A DNA stretch of 64,000 nt from Gammaproteobacteria bacterium (GCA_021731145.1 JAKFXX010000001.1:1-64000); one strand, 5' to 3'; positions 16,424-26,384 are shown, counted from the stretch's first letter. Numbers and translations are program-made. Notes: generated from the sequence alone by a model not told the origin.

Positions 16424-18571
16424 CTACCCGCCGCGCCGCCACGCATGAAACCGTGCAAGAACGCGCAGCAACCTCTGCGGGGTGTGGGCCCGGCGCCAAG
16501 CGCCAGCGGCGTGTTTGTTGGCCTCCGCCAGCGTCGGATAGGGATGCACAGTACCCAGGATTTTATTAAGTCCCAGACCATGCTTCATGGCCAGCACGAA
16601 TTCCGCCAGCGACTCACCGGCATGGGCGCCCACGAGGGTGACGCCCAGAATCGTGTCCTTGCCGGGCGGGGTGAGCACCTTCACGAAGCCGTGGGCCTCC
16701 TCCTCGGTGATGGCACGGTCCAGGTCGTCGATACCGTAATGAGTGACTTCGTAGGGAATATCCTGCGTCTGCGCCTCCTGTTCATTGAGCCCAACGCGCG
16801 CCACCTCCGGGTCAGTGTAAGTGACCCACGGGATGACGCGGTAGTCCGCCTTGTATTGCTTGAACGGGCTGAACAGGGCGTTCACCGCAACATACCAGGC
16901 CTGATGGGCGGCAGCGTGGGTAAACTGGTATGGCCCGGTGACGTCACCGCACACATAGATATTGGGATAGTTGGTGCGCAGGCAGGGATCAGCTGCGATG
17001 GTGCCGTTATCGGCAAGACTTACGCCCAACTCCTCCAAGCCGAAGCCCTGCACATTGGCTCGGCGACCCAAAGCGACGAGCAGCTTGTCGAACGCAATTT
17101 GCACCTCGTTGCCATCATATTCGCAGATCATGTATTTGGTTTCCCCCTCGGTGCGGACAGCGAGTGGATTGTGATCGAGCAGGACTACGACGCCCTCGGC
17201 GCGCAGGCGTTCGGTGATGAAAATAGAAACCTCATCGTCCTCCTTGTTCATGATGCGGTTCGAGCGCTGTACCAGCGTGACCTGCACACCGAGGCGCTGA
17301 AAAGCCTGGGCCAGCTCACAACCTATAGGCCCACCGCCCAGCACCAGCAGCCTCGATGGTTTTTCGCGCAAATCCCATATTGTGTCTGAGGTGAGATAAC
17401 CCACATCTTCCAGGCCAGGGATAAAAGGCACGGCGGGCCGTGCGCCGGTAGCGATGACGATATTGCGGGTGGTGAGCACGCGCCCATTCACCTCCACCTC
17501 GTAGGGCGAGCGGACACGCGCCTCACCCTGGATACAATCAACGCCCAGAGTGGTGTAGCGCTCCACTGAGTCGTGGGGCGCAATCGTCTTGATCACCCGC
17601 TGCACTCGCTCCATCACATCAGCAAAATCATAGTCCACCGTCGCTTTCTTAAATCCGAATTGCTGGGCACGGTGCGCATAGGAGAGTATTTTGGCGGAGC
17701 GGATCAACGCCTTGCTGGGTACGCAGCCGGAATTTAAGCAATCGCCACCCATCTTGTGACGCTCGATCAGCGCCACCTTCGCCTTCACCGCAGCGGCGAT
17801 ATAGGCCGTCACCAGACCGCCCGCACCGGCGCCGATCACGATCAGGTTGTAATCGAAACGCCGCGGCCGGGGATAACGGCGCAACACCTGCCTGCCCTTA
17901 ACGTAATTTACAGACTTCTTCGCAACCAAGGGGAAAATGCCCAGCAGAGCAAAGGACAACAACAGGCCCGGCGACAAGATACCCTGCAAGGAATCGAGAC
18001 GCGCCAACTGGGTGCCGGCATTTACGTAGACCAGCGTAGCCGGCAACATGCCGAGCTGGCTCACCCAGAAAAAGGTAGTGGCGCGAATGGCGGTGAGCCC
18101 CATCACCAGATTGATCACGAAGAAAGGAAAAAGGGGGATGAGACGCAAGGTGAACAGGTAAAAGGCTCCTTCGCGCGCCACCCCCGCGTCTATGGCACGC
18201 AGACGCTCACCAAAACGCGCCTGTACTGCATCCCGGAACAAAAAACGTGCGGCGAACAGCGCCAGTGTCGCCCCGATAGTGCTGGCAAAGGAGACAGCCA
18301 CAGTGCCGGCCGCAAACCCGAACAACGCCCCACCCGCGAGGGTCATAATCGTCGCCCCAGGCAACGAGAGCGCGGCCATGGCAACATAGGCCACCATATA
18401 GATAAGCAGGGTGCGGAGCGAGTGCTGCTGATAGTAACTGGCAAATGCCGTTTGTTGGGACTTGAGGTAATCCAGAGTGATATAGCGGCCTACATCCTGC
18501 GTGAAAAACACATAGACTACTGCGATAGCCACCGCCACCAGAAACATCTTCGCCAACATCCGCATCTTCAT
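16424..18571 (-). CDS. VTT-domain membrane protein fused to a pyridine nucleotide-disulfide oxidoreductase
   Basis: A 715-residue fusion. Residues 1-235 are a TVP38/TMEM64 (VTT/DedA-like) membrane domain with SLPGATIMTLAGGALFG and TLRLIPLFPFFVINLVMG. The rest is a mercuric-reductase/lipoamide-dehydrogenase-like flavoprotein. It has FAD fold IVIGAGAGGLVTAY, redox pair in GGDCLNSGCVPSKAL, NAD fold LVLGGGPIGCELA, FAD motif IYVCGDVTG and a C-terminal HPYPTLAE catalytic His-Glu. MerA-type C-terminal vicinal cysteines are absent, so mercury reduction is not supported. Start ATG 18571 has AAAGG just upstream; a longer frame to 18619 is less likely. Confidence 0.9.
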   Translation of the reverse strand: MKMRMLAKMFLVAVAIAVVYVFFTQDVGRYITLDYLKSQQTAFASYYQQHSLRTLLIYMVAYVAMAALSLPGATIMTLAGGALFGFAAGTVAVSFASTIGATLALFAARFLFRDAVQARFGERLRAIDAGVAREGAFYLFTLRLIPLFPFFVINLVMGLTAIRATTFFWVSQLGMLPATLVYVNAGTQLARLDSLQGILSPGLLLSFALLGIFPLVAKKSVNYVKGRQVLRRYPRPRRFDYNLIVIGAGAGGLVTAYIAAAVKAKVALIERHKMGGDCLNSGCVPSKALIRSAKILSYAHRAQQFGFKKATVDYDFADVMERVQRVIKTIAPHDSVERYTTLGVDCIQGEARVRSPYEVEVNGRVLTTRNIVIATGARPAVPFIPGLEDVGYLTSDTIWDLREKPSRLLVLGGGPIGCELAQAFQRLGVQVTLVQRSNRIMNKEDDEVSIFITERLRAEGVVVLLDHNPLAVRTEGETKYMICEYDGNEVQIAFDKLLVALGRRANVQGFGLEELGVSLADNGTIAADPCLRTNYPNIYVCGDVTGPYQFTHAAAHQAWYVAVNALFSPFKQYKADYRVIPWVTYTDPEVARVGLNEQEAQTQDIPYEVTHYGIDDLDRAITEEEAHGFVKVLTPPGKDTILGVTLVGAHAGESLAEFVLAMKHGLGLNKILGTVHPYPTLAEANKHAAGAWRRAHTPQRLLRVLARFHAWRRGG

Positions 18572-18688
18572 CAACCTTTCGCCACTGCTGTTTCGCGCCA
18601 AGAATACCGCATCGGACACAACAATGGGTGGCTCTTGGAGGGCTGGCAGGTTAAGAAGGCGCAGGGAGTGAGGGAGCGGGAAAGATAG

Positions 18689-18715
18689 GGTGGGTTAGCG
18701 TATGCGTAACCCACC
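18689..18715. repeat. REP-like palindrome
   Basis: GGTGGGTTA (18689-18697) and TAACCCACC (18707-18715) are perfect inverted arms around a GCG/TATG/CG core. A second short palindrome (GTCGC/GCGAC) follows at about 18721-18731. It sits between two leftward genes and could serve as a terminator for the upstream gene or as a REP unit of the family discussed in the findings. Confidence 0.6.
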
Positions 18716-18740
18716 AAGCGTCGCATAGCGACACGGCATG

Positions 18741-19211
18741 TTACATATGCCGGCTGAATCGCCCATGCCTGGCGTAGGACAGCAAGCCCCGGAATTGTTC
18801 GCCACTCATGTGGATCAAATCCTCGTGGCTGCCCGCTTCGAAATAGATATCCGGCTGTTCCGCGAGACTGTCATCCCAGATCATTTCAACCCCATAGGCC
18901 GCGCCTAAGGGCGGTATCGCACCGGCTTCACAATCTTTAAACAATGCAGAGATTTCCCTTTCGGTCGCAAGACCCAGTCTGCGTTTCAGTGCGCGATGCA
19001 ACTCACCCATTTCAAGTTTATGGGTGGACGGCAGAGCGGCCATGAGATAGCCACCCTCATCTTCCAGCAAAACCGCCTTCGCAAGACGGTCACCGGGAAT
19101 ATGGGCTATTTGCGCGGTTTGTCGGCTATTTTGTGTGCGGGGGTGCGAGATCAAATCATACTTGATCCCTTTGCGCATCATATAGCTTTCGAGTGTGTGA
19201 GAGATGGTCAC
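18741..19211 (-). CDS. YbaK/EbsC-family aminoacyl-tRNA deacylase-like protein
   Basis: The product is about 156 residues from GTG 19211. GGAGGA lies 8 bp before that GTG, which makes it a better start than the upstream ATG codons at 19226 or 19298. The YbaK fold shows in RLAKAVLLEDEGGYLMA and ALPSTHKLEMGELHRAL, with the catalytic Lys in AKAV, then GAIPPLGAAYGVE and a VDxxL-like DDSLAEQ region. These enzymes hydrolyse mischarged tRNA such as Cys-tRNA(Pro) or Ala-tRNA. It stands alone, leftward, between the palindrome and the nuclease gene. Confidence 0.85.
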   Translation of the reverse strand: MTISHTLESYMMRKGIKYDLISHPRTQNSRQTAQIAHIPGDRLAKAVLLEDEGGYLMAALPSTHKLEMGELHRALKRRLGLATEREISALFKDCEAGAIPPLGAAYGVEMIWDDSLAEQPDIYFEAGSHEDLIHMSGEQFRGLLSYARHGRFSRHM

Positions 19212-19367
19212 GGCAGCTTCCTCCATGTATGGATTGCCAGAAACATTGAGGGGGAGCGCAGGATTGTTCTCCACCCGAGGTGAGGCGGTATATATCATTT
19301 ACTTTTAAAGGTTATGAATCATTTTTTTTAAAAAGTCAAGAGGGTGACAGAATCTTTAGAGGCGCCC

Positions 19368-22061
19368 TTAAACTTCATTTCCCACCACTTGCTCGTCACC
19401 CACAAGCCCTAACCCATTATGTTCATGAATGCGGCACAGCGGTGTAAGCGCGCAGAACGTGCATGTCTGTGGCGGATCCTTCGGGTCAACCGGGGCATGG
19501 CCGGTGCGGAACGCTGCGCCCAGGCTGTGCAGCGTCGCCTTCCATCCCTCGATGAGACCATTCCATGAAGATATATTCTCAGTCTCGCTAATGGCCTTTA
19601 TTCCAGGGGCTATTCCGGCATATTGCGCCAGCCCTTTGAATTTCATGTCACTGTTTCTGACTTGCGCAAACATCAGCGCCGCCACCTCTTGCTCATTAAA
19701 GGCGCAATACAGAGGCAACTGGGGTTCGTCCGGGCGATCACCAAACCAGCCGCTTATATTTGCAATGCCGGTCTTATAGTCGATGATGACCTGTCTACCG
19801 TCTGGCAGTTGGTCAATGCGGTCGATACGGGTAGTCACATTAATCCCGCCGACCTGCACCATACGTTCCTGTTCCGGCTTAAACACAGTAAAAGGCGCAC
19901 GCTGTTTTTCCAACGCCAACCAGACTGTAACGAGCTTCTCTAATCTGTTTTTTTCCAGCTCCGTGAATTTTGCAGTGAAAGTAAGCCGCCGTTTTCTTGC
20001 CATATCACCGACGGCTACTGCAACAGCCTGCTTGACGATATTTTGTATCGTTTCATCGGAAAAACTGCACAGGTTTTCGTAAGATTGAAGTTCTTGCCAC
20101 GTTTGTTCCAATGCCGAATGCAAAAGCTGCCCTCGTTCCATGGGATTCAAGCCGATCTGGGTGGTTGCCAGTGGCCGCGCGCCCAGGCGATATTCGGCAA
20201 AAGCGCGAAATGGACACGCTGCCTGTTGCTTGAAAATTCCCGTGCCACCGGAGGCCAGCGAGCCCTCCTGCAACGAAGGGGCCTGATAATCTTGCATGCT
20301 CTCGATAGCCGCAGCCTGGTGCGTGGCAGCCGCATAGGAAATTATTTGCGCCGCGCTCATATAGCCCTCTGGCACAGCTTCTTCCAGGCCGGTGATGAGT
20401 GGTGAGGGACGCAGATGGCGATCGCCGTCGCGTTGCGGGTAGCTCATCACCACTTCCGGAGCGCTGGCGAGCAACCTTTCCGTCATGCGCCTGGCGAATG
20501 CCAGTTCGCGCGCAGCAGAGGCATGCGGCAGGCCTTGCGTGCGTTGCAGCGAGAGCGGCAGAAACGGATTGGGGCGCGGCGGCGTCGGCCATACCTCGTC
20601 GTGCAAGCCCATCACCCAGAGGTGATCAAAGTGCATCCCCGCCGCCTCCATCACGCCCAGGATCTGTATCGGGGCATCCGCCCCCTGCGGTTGAAACAGC
20701 GTGCTGGCGGCCATCTTACGCAAACAGGACAGCGCCTCATTGAGGCTTTGCCTTGCCACCACCTCATCCAGCCGCGCATAATCTGCCAGCAATTCACGCC
20801 AGGCCATGACCGCTTGATATTCCTGACTACTCAGCGAGCGCTCACCCGGCCAGCCCATGGCCACCAGTAAGCGAGGGAAGGTTGCCGCCCATGCACTGGG
20901 TGCTTGATGATGCGGCAAGTCCCGCGTCACTTCGATACACTGCTGCAGACGCGCACCAAGCAGCGGGCAAGCATTCGCTGCAAGGGCATGGTGCTTTATC
21001 CCCTCCACGCTGACAGTCAACTCGCCAAAACGGCGCATCCGCGCATCCAACAGTCCCCTGCGTGTCATTTCCTGCTCGCCCCCCGCCAAAAACGGAGAGC
21101 TCAACAAGGTGCCCAGTTTTTCCAGCGGCAACTCTCCCTGCGCCATTTCGATAATCAGCAACGCGGTATTGATGACGGGCTGATCAGTCAAGGGCACACC
21201 CAGGGAGATATTGTGGAGCGACGCATCCGCTGTCTCACCGGGCATGATGGAGGCAGGCAACAGCACGTCATTAAAAATTCGCACCACCTTTTCCCGTAGC
21301 GTACCCAGGTCGTGGATGACCACACCTATCGCCCCGGCATTCCCCTGTTCCAGCAGATGACGCGACCAGCGCGCAGCAGCAGTGATCTCGGCATCGGCAG
21401 CGGTAAATCCAATGCGTCGCGCCCGGCTCTGCGGGAAAGACGGCAGATGAACTTCGCTCACCTCACTGCCTGCCGCCCGCAACGCCTCGAAAAGGGCTTG
21501 TTGCTGTGGCGTCAACTCATCGAATCCCGCCAACAGCAAATGGCGTGGCGCCTTTAATGCCCCGGCGTGAATCTGCCGCGCGATAAAATCCGGCAACCGG
21601 GCATTTTCCATCCATCCAGACACACGGCAGAGCTCTTCAAAAGAGCGCGCCCAACGCTGGAATGCCAGGACATCCTCATTAAAGGGATTAGCCCTGCCAT
21701 CAAGCGTGACCTTCCATTGCACGAGCAATGCCCATGCCTCCAGCGTGTCTTGTGCCGTAGCGGAAACGCGCAACAGCCCCTGCCCTTCCGGCGACTCGGC
21801 GATGATCCGTTCCCACAGCGTCAGTTCCTGCTGGGTATTGAGCAGCGTGGGATGCTCTGCCAGCACGGCGCTCTCCGCCATTTCATCCCAACACCGCCCC
21901 AGCCAGGCGGACAACGGAAGGATGTCGGCGCTTCGCCATGCCGCGCGTCCTTTCGCCTCTTGGCGGGCATCAAACATACGGCACAAATGACGCGTCAGAC
22001 GCCTGTTGGCGGTCAATAATGTCGCACCCTGTTCAAGCGCGGAAAAAATGTCGTTCATCAT
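19368..22061 (-). CDS. AddB-like PD-(D/E)XK nuclease, probable DNA repair protein
   Basis: An 897-residue protein from ATG 22061 (MMNDIFSALEQGATLLTANR). The N-terminal part resembles the inactivated helicase fold of AddB/RexB, including TLLTANRRLTRHL. The C-terminal nuclease has RIDRIDQLPDGRQVIIDYKTG with the metal ligands and catalytic Lys. An Fe-S cluster probably forms from one Cys in ACPFRAFAEYRLG and the late triplet CTFCALTPLC, as in AddB and Cas4. It should process DNA ends with a UvrD-like helicase partner that is not in this window. Members of this family are annotated as probable DNA repair protein (TIGR03623). Confidence 0.88.
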   Translation of the reverse strand: MMNDIFSALEQGATLLTANRRLTRHLCRMFDARQEAKGRAAWRSADILPLSAWLGRCWDEMAESAVLAEHPTLLNTQQELTLWERIIAESPEGQGLLRVSATAQDTLEAWALLVQWKVTLDGRANPFNEDVLAFQRWARSFEELCRVSGWMENARLPDFIARQIHAGALKAPRHLLLAGFDELTPQQQALFEALRAAGSEVSEVHLPSFPQSRARRIGFTAADAEITAAARWSRHLLEQGNAGAIGVVIHDLGTLREKVVRIFNDVLLPASIMPGETADASLHNISLGVPLTDQPVINTALLIIEMAQGELPLEKLGTLLSSPFLAGGEQEMTRRGLLDARMRRFGELTVSVEGIKHHALAANACPLLGARLQQCIEVTRDLPHHQAPSAWAATFPRLLVAMGWPGERSLSSQEYQAVMAWRELLADYARLDEVVARQSLNEALSCLRKMAASTLFQPQGADAPIQILGVMEAAGMHFDHLWVMGLHDEVWPTPPRPNPFLPLSLQRTQGLPHASAARELAFARRMTERLLASAPEVVMSYPQRDGDRHLRPSPLITGLEEAVPEGYMSAAQIISYAAATHQAAAIESMQDYQAPSLQEGSLASGGTGIFKQQAACPFRAFAEYRLGARPLATTQIGLNPMERGQLLHSALEQTWQELQSYENLCSFSDETIQNIVKQAVAVAVGDMARKRRLTFTAKFTELEKNRLEKLVTVWLALEKQRAPFTVFKPEQERMVQVGGINVTTRIDRIDQLPDGRQVIIDYKTGIANISGWFGDRPDEPQLPLYCAFNEQEVAALMFAQVRNSDMKFKGLAQYAGIAPGIKAISETENISSWNGLIEGWKATLHSLGAAFRTGHAPVDPKDPPQTCTFCALTPLCRIHEHNGLGLVGDEQVVGNEV

Positions 22062-22178
22062 AACGAATGAGTAAAACGGACTCCTGGATTGGGCGACACA
22101 GCCACGGTAGACAGAGTAACATATACAATCTTTAATGAACGCGCCACGCCAGCGCGCACCCATAAGTTAATGTGTAAA

Positions 22179-23645
22179 ATGAAAAAAGAATTATTTCATA
22201 GTATTTATAAAACATTTTTATTTTTATATACGGGGCTTGCCTGCACTGGCGCCGCGTTTGCCGCAAATACTGGCGGAGAAGGCGCTTCCCCACTCGATCT
22301 CACCGGCACGGGCTTTGGTCTGCTGGCGTTGTTGCTCTTCGTGATCGCCTATGCGCTGGTCATTAATGAAGAGTTCCTCCACCTGCGCAAGTCCAAGCCG
22401 GTCATCGTCGCCGCCGGTGTGATCTGGATGCTGGTAGGCATAGCGTATGCCGTACACGGGGACAAGGTCACCGCCGGCACGGCCCTGCGCCACAACATTC
22501 TTGAATACGCCGAGATCATGCTTTTTTTGCTCGCGGCCATGACCTACATCAACACCATGGAGGAACGTGATGTATTCAATGCCTTGCGCGCCAGAATGGT
22601 GTCCGCCGGTTATTCCCTGCGTAAAATCTACTGGATATCCGGTGTGATGGCCTTCTTCATCTCATCCGTCGCAGACAACCTGACCACTGCCCTGCTGATG
22701 GCGGCGATCACGCTCGCCGTGGGCACCGGCTACCCTGGTTTCGTCGTGGTGTCGTGCATCAACATCGTGGTGGCCGCCAATGCCGGGGGCGTATTCAGCC
22801 CATTCGGCGACATTACCACGTTAATGGTGTGGCAAAAAGGCATCGTCAAGTTTCATGAATTCTTCGACTTGTTTCTTCCGGCGCTGGTGAACTGGCTGGT
22901 CCCGGCCGTACTCATGTCGTTTGCCATCCCGAAAGCACAGCCCGTAGCTATCAGTGAGCGCATTGAGGTTAAACAGGGAGGTTTCGTCATCATTGGCCTC
23001 TTTGTGTTTACCCTGATCATGACCGTATCCTGCCATCAACTCCTGCACCTGCCACCTGCACTGGGCATGATGACAGGCCTGGGTTTGCTGCAAATCCATG
23101 GTTATTTTTTGAAACGGAATGACCAAGGCAGGCAACGCACCCTATCATACCAGCCCGAACTGGAACCCCTTGGACTTGATATCTACACCAACCCGCATGA
23201 CCGCCCCTTCGACATTTTCAACAGTCTGCGGCGTGTCGAGTGGGACACCTTGTTGTTTTTCTATGGGGTGGTTCTGTGCGTAGGCGGGTTGGGCGCGCTG
23301 GGTTATCTCACGCTGCTGTCGCAAACGATGTACACCGGTCTTGGCCCTACCGCCGCCAATATTCTGGTAGGCCTGCTGTCCTCCGTGGTGGATAACATCC
23401 CCGTCATGTTTGCCGTACTCACCATGAATCCGGACATGTCTCATGGGCAGTGGCTGCTGGTGACACTGACTGCCGGGGTGGGCGGATCACTGCTTTCGAT
23501 CGGCTCTGCGGCTGGCGTGGCGGTGATGGGCCAGGCCCGTGGCACTTACACCTTCTTTGCCCACCTGAAATGGTCCTGGGCGATTGCGCTGGGCTATGCA
23601 GCCAGCATCTGGGTGCATTTTTTATTGAATGCGGATTTGATGTAA
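22179..23645 (+). CDS. nhaD: NhaD-type sodium:proton antiporter
   Basis: A 488-residue membrane protein with an N-terminal signal-like segment (FLFLYTGLACTGAAFA) and about a dozen further hydrophobic helices. NhaD hallmarks include NEEFLHLRKSKPVIVAAG, SSVADNLTTALLMAAI and NAGGVFSPFGDITTLMVW in the first half, and SSVVDNIPVMFAVLTM plus GGSLLSIGSAAGVAVMGQ in the second. It exchanges Na+ (or Li+) for H+ across the inner membrane. Start ATG 22179 or 22170 cannot be separated by ribosome-site quality. It is divergent from the nuclease gene. Confidence 0.9.
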   Translation: MKKELFHSIYKTFLFLYTGLACTGAAFAANTGGEGASPLDLTGTGFGLLALLLFVIAYALVINEEFLHLRKSKPVIVAAGVIWMLVGIAYAVHGDKVTAGTALRHNILEYAEIMLFLLAAMTYINTMEERDVFNALRARMVSAGYSLRKIYWISGVMAFFISSVADNLTTALLMAAITLAVGTGYPGFVVVSCINIVVAANAGGVFSPFGDITTLMVWQKGIVKFHEFFDLFLPALVNWLVPAVLMSFAIPKAQPVAISERIEVKQGGFVIIGLFVFTLIMTVSCHQLLHLPPALGMMTGLGLLQIHGYFLKRNDQGRQRTLSYQPELEPLGLDIYTNPHDRPFDIFNSLRRVEWDTLLFFYGVVLCVGGLGALGYLTLLSQTMYTGLGPTAANILVGLLSSVVDNIPVMFAVLTMNPDMSHGQWLLVTLTAGVGGSLLSIGSAAGVAVMGQARGTYTFFAHLKWSWAIALGYAASIWVHFLLNADLM

Positions 23646-24004
23646 ATCTGCCACATGATATCTCCGCAACAATCCGCGCCGCACCCTTGTAAGCAAATGC
23701 CTATTTTCCTGTAATCGCCCCACCCCAAATAATCCACACTATTGTTATGGATATTTTTGAGGGAATTATTAATCTCATAATTATTAAAACAAAAACATAC
23801 GGCAACATTAAAACCTCAATCATCGCCATAGAAAATGTATGGGATTTAAAACCCCTCACGAAGTCTTTTGGAAACAGTTACAATCCCATCAATAAGAGCG
23901 TTGCACTTCAGACTTGAAGCCGCCAGACCTTCTAAAGACTCTTTTTTGGATGTCTTAAAAAAACACCGGCTTATCCAACGCACTTGGTATCGAGAAAACA
24001 GGCC
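23646..24004. other. AT-rich 359-bp intergenic region upstream of the globin-coupled GGDEF-EAL gene
   Basis: Noticeably more AT-rich than its surroundings. I see no promoter I would defend and no repeat. A 56-codon frame at 23747-23917 (MDIFEGIINLIII...) has no ribosome site and no recognisable similarity. The region probably carries the promoter of the downstream signalling gene. Confidence 0.4.
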
Positions 24005-26236
24005 ATGAATAAAATCAGGTTTGAAGATGGCATTGCCAATACCCTTTACTCAACAAACCTTGCTGGCCAAATTATTAACAAGGAATTTAACGCCTTTCTG
24101 CAACTCACCGATGATGAGATTCATCTCGTAAAAAGTTACCGCCATCAATTGCTGCAGGGTGCGGCCTGTTTCTCAAAGATCTTTTACGATTACCTTCTGT
24201 CTTCCCAGGCAACCGCCGCCATATTGCAAGACTACCAGAGCCGCGGCAACTCGATTTCGACGCTGGTAGCAAGTCAATTACAGCACCTCTCGACCTTTCT
24301 TGATGCAAATATAAATGATGAATCCGCCGCGCAATTGATGCACATCGGCAAGATACATTACCAGGCCAGGATTGCACCCGAATGGGTGATGGGAGCCTAC
24401 CGGCTCTATCTTGATCACCTGCAATCCATTGTCAATTCTGAAAGCGGAATTCGCGATGAGCATCGCAGTCCACTTACCACAGCACTCATCAAACTGTTGT
24501 TCCGTGACATGGGGCTGATGCTGAAAGGCTACTGGGATAGCGCGTTCCAGGCTTTGCAGGATGAGCAGCGCAAAGTCGGAGAATTGCAAAATCAGGTCTC
24601 CAGCCTGCTGGCGAATATTCCGCAAATACTATGGTCTTTCGATGTGTCTCAAAACCGGCCTTTGTATATCAGCCCCAACACGCGCCAGATTTGCGACATC
24701 GATATGGAAGCCCCCATTCCATGCCTTGGCAACACCATTATGGAGGACAGGGAAAACGTTCAGTTGGCCTGGCAACAGGCACTGAAAGGCGAGCGCATCG
24801 AAGTGGAAAGTCGGATGCACACGATGACGGGGGAGCAGCGCTGGTTCCGCAAGGTATTCAGTCCTTTTTTCGATATTAACGGCAATGTGGTGCGTATCGA
24901 CGGCCTGATGGAAGATATCACTGAGTCGAAAAAAACTATCGAGCGCCTGCAATATCTCGCAACCACCGATGTTCTGACCGGACTTGCGAATCGCACGTTG
25001 TGGTATGACCGGCTTAATCAAGCCTTGGTTGCCGCGCGCCGCAAAGAGGGACAACACGCGGTATTGATGATTCTCGACCTGAACAATTTTAAAATCGTTA
25101 ACGACACGCTGGGGCACTCCACCGGGGATGAGATATTATCCCAAACAAGCCAGCGCTTACGCGCTGTGCTGCGCGAATCAGATACCCTGGCGCGCCTGGG
25201 GGGCGACGAGTTCGCGGTGCTGCTGCCGGATGTTGCGCATGGCAGGGAGGCAGCCGAAAAGATTGCCAAAGCCATCCTTGGCTGCTTTGCGGAGGCGTTC
25301 CACTGTGAGTCACACGAGATTCATGTTGGCGCATCCATAGGCATTGCAGTATTTCCCGAACACGGCCTGGACACCAAAACCCTGATGAGCCGCGCCGATG
25401 CGGCGATGTATGAAGCAAAAAGCAAAGGCGGGGGTTTCCAGATCTATTGTTCCGAGTCAGACATCAATAATGGACAACGGCTGCGGATATCGGCCGACCT
25501 CAGACATGCACTGGAGTATAAGCAATTTGTTCTGCGTTATCAGCCGAAAGTGGACATAAAAACCGGAGAAATCCACAGCGTTGAGGCCTTGTTGCGTTGG
25601 CGCCACCCCCATTATGGCCTGATCAATCCCGCGGATTTCCTTCCTTTGGCGGAACGCACCGGCATGATCAATGAAATCACACAATGGGTACTAAACAACG
25701 TGTGTTCCCAGCAAAAAAAATGGCATGAATCAGGGCTGGATTTGCCAGTCACGGTAAATGTCTCGGCGCGCGCCCTCCTCGACCCCCGCGTGGTCGAGAA
25801 TGTCGCAAGGATCTTGGATGCCAGAGGTACACCAACAGCCAGTTTAGGGCTTGAAGTTACCGAGGCCGTATTAATGTCCGCCGCCGCGCGCGATGATCAC
25901 AACCTGGAAAGGTTAAATGAATTGGGGCTAGCCATTTCCATCGACAATTTCGGCCTGGGTTTTTCCTCCCTTTCTTACCTGAAAAAGATGCCGATACAAA
26001 GTATAAAAATCGACAAATCCTTTGTGGGCGGAATGGAAAGAAACGAAAACGATGCAGCCATCGTGCGTTCATCCATCGAGCTTGGCCATAACCTGGGGCT
26101 CCAGGTAGTAGCGGAAGGCGTGGAAAGCAGCGACGTGTGGGAATCACTCGCGAAGATGGGCTGCGATTACGCCCAGGGCTTCTACATCAGCCACCCGCTA
26201 TCGGCAAATGAGTTGCTGCGCTGGACACAGCATTAG
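24005..26236 (+). CDS. Globin-coupled sensor with PAS, GGDEF and EAL domains
   Basis: A 743-residue soluble protein. Residues about 15-180 are a protoglobin/globin-coupled sensor with proximal-His region HIGKIHYQARIAPEWVMGAY, pointing to O2 or another haem ligand as the signal. A PAS/PAC domain follows (about 195-310), then GGDEF with intact RLGGDEFAVLL, then EAL with VEALLRWRHP. The EAL domain keeps the Asn of TVNVSAR, Glu of EVTEA, Lys of IKIDKSF and Glu of VVAEGVE. However, the DDFGTG motif reads DNFGLG, replacing one conserved metal-site Asp by Asn, so phosphodiesterase activity may be reduced. ATG 24005 is chosen as the start. Confidence 0.92.
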   Translation: MNKIRFEDGIANTLYSTNLAGQIINKEFNAFLQLTDDEIHLVKSYRHQLLQGAACFSKIFYDYLLSSQATAAILQDYQSRGNSISTLVASQLQHLSTFLDANINDESAAQLMHIGKIHYQARIAPEWVMGAYRLYLDHLQSIVNSESGIRDEHRSPLTTALIKLLFRDMGLMLKGYWDSAFQALQDEQRKVGELQNQVSSLLANIPQILWSFDVSQNRPLYISPNTRQICDIDMEAPIPCLGNTIMEDRENVQLAWQQALKGERIEVESRMHTMTGEQRWFRKVFSPFFDINGNVVRIDGLMEDITESKKTIERLQYLATTDVLTGLANRTLWYDRLNQALVAARRKEGQHAVLMILDLNNFKIVNDTLGHSTGDEILSQTSQRLRAVLRESDTLARLGGDEFAVLLPDVAHGREAAEKIAKAILGCFAEAFHCESHEIHVGASIGIAVFPEHGLDTKTLMSRADAAMYEAKSKGGGFQIYCSESDINNGQRLRISADLRHALEYKQFVLRYQPKVDIKTGEIHSVEALLRWRHPHYGLINPADFLPLAERTGMINEITQWVLNNVCSQQKKWHESGLDLPVTVNVSARALLDPRVVENVARILDARGTPTASLGLEVTEAVLMSAAARDDHNLERLNELGLAISIDNFGLGFSSLSYLKKMPIQSIKIDKSFVGGMERNENDAAIVRSSIELGHNLGLQVVAEGVESSDVWESLAKMGCDYAQGFYISHPLSANELLRWTQH

Positions 26237-26293
26237 AGCGCTGCCTTTTCATTCAACCCAGATTGTCCATTAGCCCCAAAACCGTATGCTTAA

Positions 26294-26384
26294 TGTAGGT
26301 TGGGTCAAGCGAAGCGGACCCAACATGGCACTGAAGCAATGGTTTTGTTGGGTCCGGAGCTTGCGCTCCTTGACCCAACCTACA
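26294..26384. terminator. Double palindrome between convergent genes
   Basis: Outer ends TGTAGGTTGGGTC (26294-26306) and GACCCAACCTACA (26372-26384) are perfect inverted copies. Two inner hairpins each use GTTGGGTC/GGACCCAAC-type arms, with CAACA at 26321-26325 and TGTTG at 26346-26350. It lies between the convergent GGDEF-EAL and parC genes and should terminate both. Its form fits a pair of REP-like units in a BIME. Confidence 0.7.

Noticed and set aside
16424-18571. Annotation as mercuric reductase
   Set aside because: The catalytic CLNSGC pair is shared by the whole disulfide-reductase family. The MerA C-terminal cysteine pair and N-terminal HMA domain are absent.
23747-23917. 56-codon frame in the AT-rich gap before the globin-coupled gene
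   Set aside because: No ribosome site, no recognisable motif. It is mentioned only as gap content.
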